Source: CAZIAK01 sp964537035 (lineage in GTDB: Bacteria > Planctomycetota > B15-G4). Taken from it: a stretch of 15,261 bases of DNA. Below, one piece after another: positions 14,323-15,261 of the stretch. Location of the stretch: assembly GCA_964537035.1 (NCBI GenBank), contig CAZIAK010000078.1:1-15261 (forward strand), given 5' to 3'. The notes beneath the pieces are model-generated. The model did no database searches and was not told where the DNA came from. It saw nothing but the letters and a program-made list of their open reading frames with translations. Positions within the stretch are counted from its first letter, which is position 1; each line of letters opens with the position of its first letter. The position numbers and the translations under genes are program-made.

Positions 14323-14390
14323 CAGCGAATCGCCGGGTGGTCGCCGCAGCCGGTGCAGGTCTGGCCCGGGCCTTGCGGTACCATGCCGCC

Positions 14391-15260
14391 ATGGACGGAC
14401 GCTCACCGATCGACGACATCCCCCCCACCGACCTTTCCTGTGGTCAGCCGGTGGTCAATCCCAACCTCGCGGGACAGGGCATCGACCCTACGCCCTGGCG
14501 AGCGCCCCCTGCACAGCCCGAGCGGCACGGCGTGCTGACCCAGGCCGAGCCCCACGACAAGGCCGCCATCGCCCGCCAGATCTGCGACGTGATGCGCATG
14601 ATGTACAACCGCCAGCTGGTGGTGGCCAACGACGGCAACGTCTCGGCGCGCCTGCCCAACGGCAACATCATGATCACCGCGTCCGGTGTGCTGAAGGGCT
14701 ACATGACGCCCGACCAGGTCATCGAGTGTGACCCGGACGGCAGGGCCCTCGACGGCCGCAAGGTGACCACCGAGATCAAGATGCACGTGGGCGCGTACAA
14801 GATGCGCCCCGAGGTGGGCGCCGTGGTGCACGCCCACCCGATTCATGCCGTGGCCTTCAGCCTGGCTGGCATCTCACTGGCGGGCTGCGTGATCCCCGAG
14901 ATCATCGTGACCATGGGCAGCATCCCCACCGCGCCCTACGGCACACCGTCGACCAACGATCTCTTCGACAACATCAAGCCCCATCTGGCCAACGGCGACG
15001 CGGTGATCATGGAGCGCCACGGCGTGGTCTGCGTGGGCGCCGACCTCTTCGACGCCTACAAGAAGATGGAGATGGTCGAGCACACGGCCAAGATCACCCA
15101 CGCGGCGCGCACGTTGGGCGGCGAGTTGCAGCCCTTGCCAGCGCAAGATGTCCAGGCGCTGCTCGATACGCGCCGGGCGTTAGGCGTGGAGATGCGCAAC
15201 AACCTCTGCCAGGGTTGCGGCGCGAAAGAGAGCTGCGCGGCGCCGCTGTTTCCGGACTGA
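14391..15260 (+). CDS. Class II aldolase/adducin-family enzyme (FucA/AraD-like)
   Basis: This 289-aa zinc enzyme would act on phosphorylated sugars or related carbonyl compounds. Visible elements are GNVSAR (82-87), TASG (96-99), E128 in TTEIKMHVG, the zinc ligands H147 and H149 (HAHP) and H210 (MERHG). The spacings E128-H147 (19) and H149-H210 (61) match those of FucA (E73, H92, H94, H155), so the active site is complete. Aldolase, 4-epimerase or dehydratase activity cannot be separated by sequence reading. A proline-rich N-terminal extension (about 55 residues) and a C-terminal cysteine cluster CQGCGAKESC (C273, C276, C282) are additions to the usual core of about 210-230 aa. ATG 14391 is chosen because the longer reading from 14238 would overlap the divergent gene. 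The gene is divergent from the minus-strand cluster and ends one base before the window edge. Confidence 0.9.
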   Translation: MDGRSPIDDIPPTDLSCGQPVVNPNLAGQGIDPTPWRAPPAQPERHGVLTQAEPHDKAAIARQICDVMRMMYNRQLVVANDGNVSARLPNGNIMITASGVLKGYMTPDQVIECDPDGRALDGRKVTTEIKMHVGAYKMRPEVGAVVHAHPIHAVAFSLAGISLAGCVIPEIIVTMGSIPTAPYGTPSTNDLFDNIKPHLANGDAVIMERHGVVCVGADLFDAYKKMEMVEHTAKITHAARTLGGELQPLPAQDVQALLDTRRALGVEMRNNLCQGCGAKESCAAPLFPD

Positions 15261-15261
15261 G

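Noticed and set aside
14238..14390. N-terminally extended start for the aldolase
   Set aside because: It would overlap the divergent 172-aa gene, and the extension (Arg/Ala-rich) is unlike any aldolase. ATG 14391 fits better.
1..15261. Mobile element, phage, CRISPR or defence island
   Set aside because: No transposase, integrase, terminal inverted repeats, regularly spaced repeats or known defence domains were seen in any frame.

Overview
The window is GC-rich bacterial chromosome with densely packed genes, frequent GTG/TTG starts and short stop/start overlaps. An ECF sigma factor of the TIGR02999-like type, a DUF3738 protein, a DUF1501-like Tat protein, a non-PepF M3 peptidase and a TPR-fused sulfatase-like lipoprotein together suggest Myxococcota, Acidobacteriota, Planctomycetota or a related uncultured lineage. 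The sequence alone does not settle which. I see no phage, IS element, CRISPR array, rRNA or tRNA.

Layout. Bases 2-67 are the last codons of a gene entering from the left. Bases 68-556 hold no convincing gene. They contain small stem-loops and, at the right edge, a strong candidate ECF promoter (TGAAAC, 16-base spacer, CGTC). A plus-strand cluster follows: ECF sigma factor (557-1147), CDF metal transporter (1211-2137), M3 zinc peptidase (2134-3852) and a sulfatase-like lipoprotein with C-terminal TPRs (3852-5813). The last three genes are joined by stop/start overlaps.

The plus cluster meets a minus-strand cluster tail to tail, with a 23-base overlap. Read 5' to 3' on the minus strand, that cluster is: an unrecognised 172-aa protein (14284-13766); a helical protein with about five degenerate 'GRxP' repeats resembling DUF1549-type motifs (13760-12684); a Tat-exported DUF1501-like protein (12616-11390); a 1283-aa fusion of ten CxxCH haem sites, an LVIVD-type beta-propeller and six EF-hand calcium loops (11363-7512); an RluA-type pseudouridine synthase (7479-6784); and a membrane-anchored DUF3738 protein (6681-5791). 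Diverging from the cluster head, a class II aldolase/adducin-family enzyme (14391-15260) ends one base before the window edge.

How the genes may work together. The first half looks like a sigma gene that may drive its own promoter, ahead of a metal-handling and hydrolase operon. The second half looks like an envelope redox module: a calcium-binding decahaem propeller protein made alongside a DUF1501-like Tat substrate and a GRxP-repeat protein. It recalls the planctomycete pairing of cytochrome/DUF1549/DUF1553 proteins with DUF1501 partners, but in a reduced and rearranged form. This second module is the best candidate for something not yet described. Its substrate and its role in electron flow cannot be read from the sequence.
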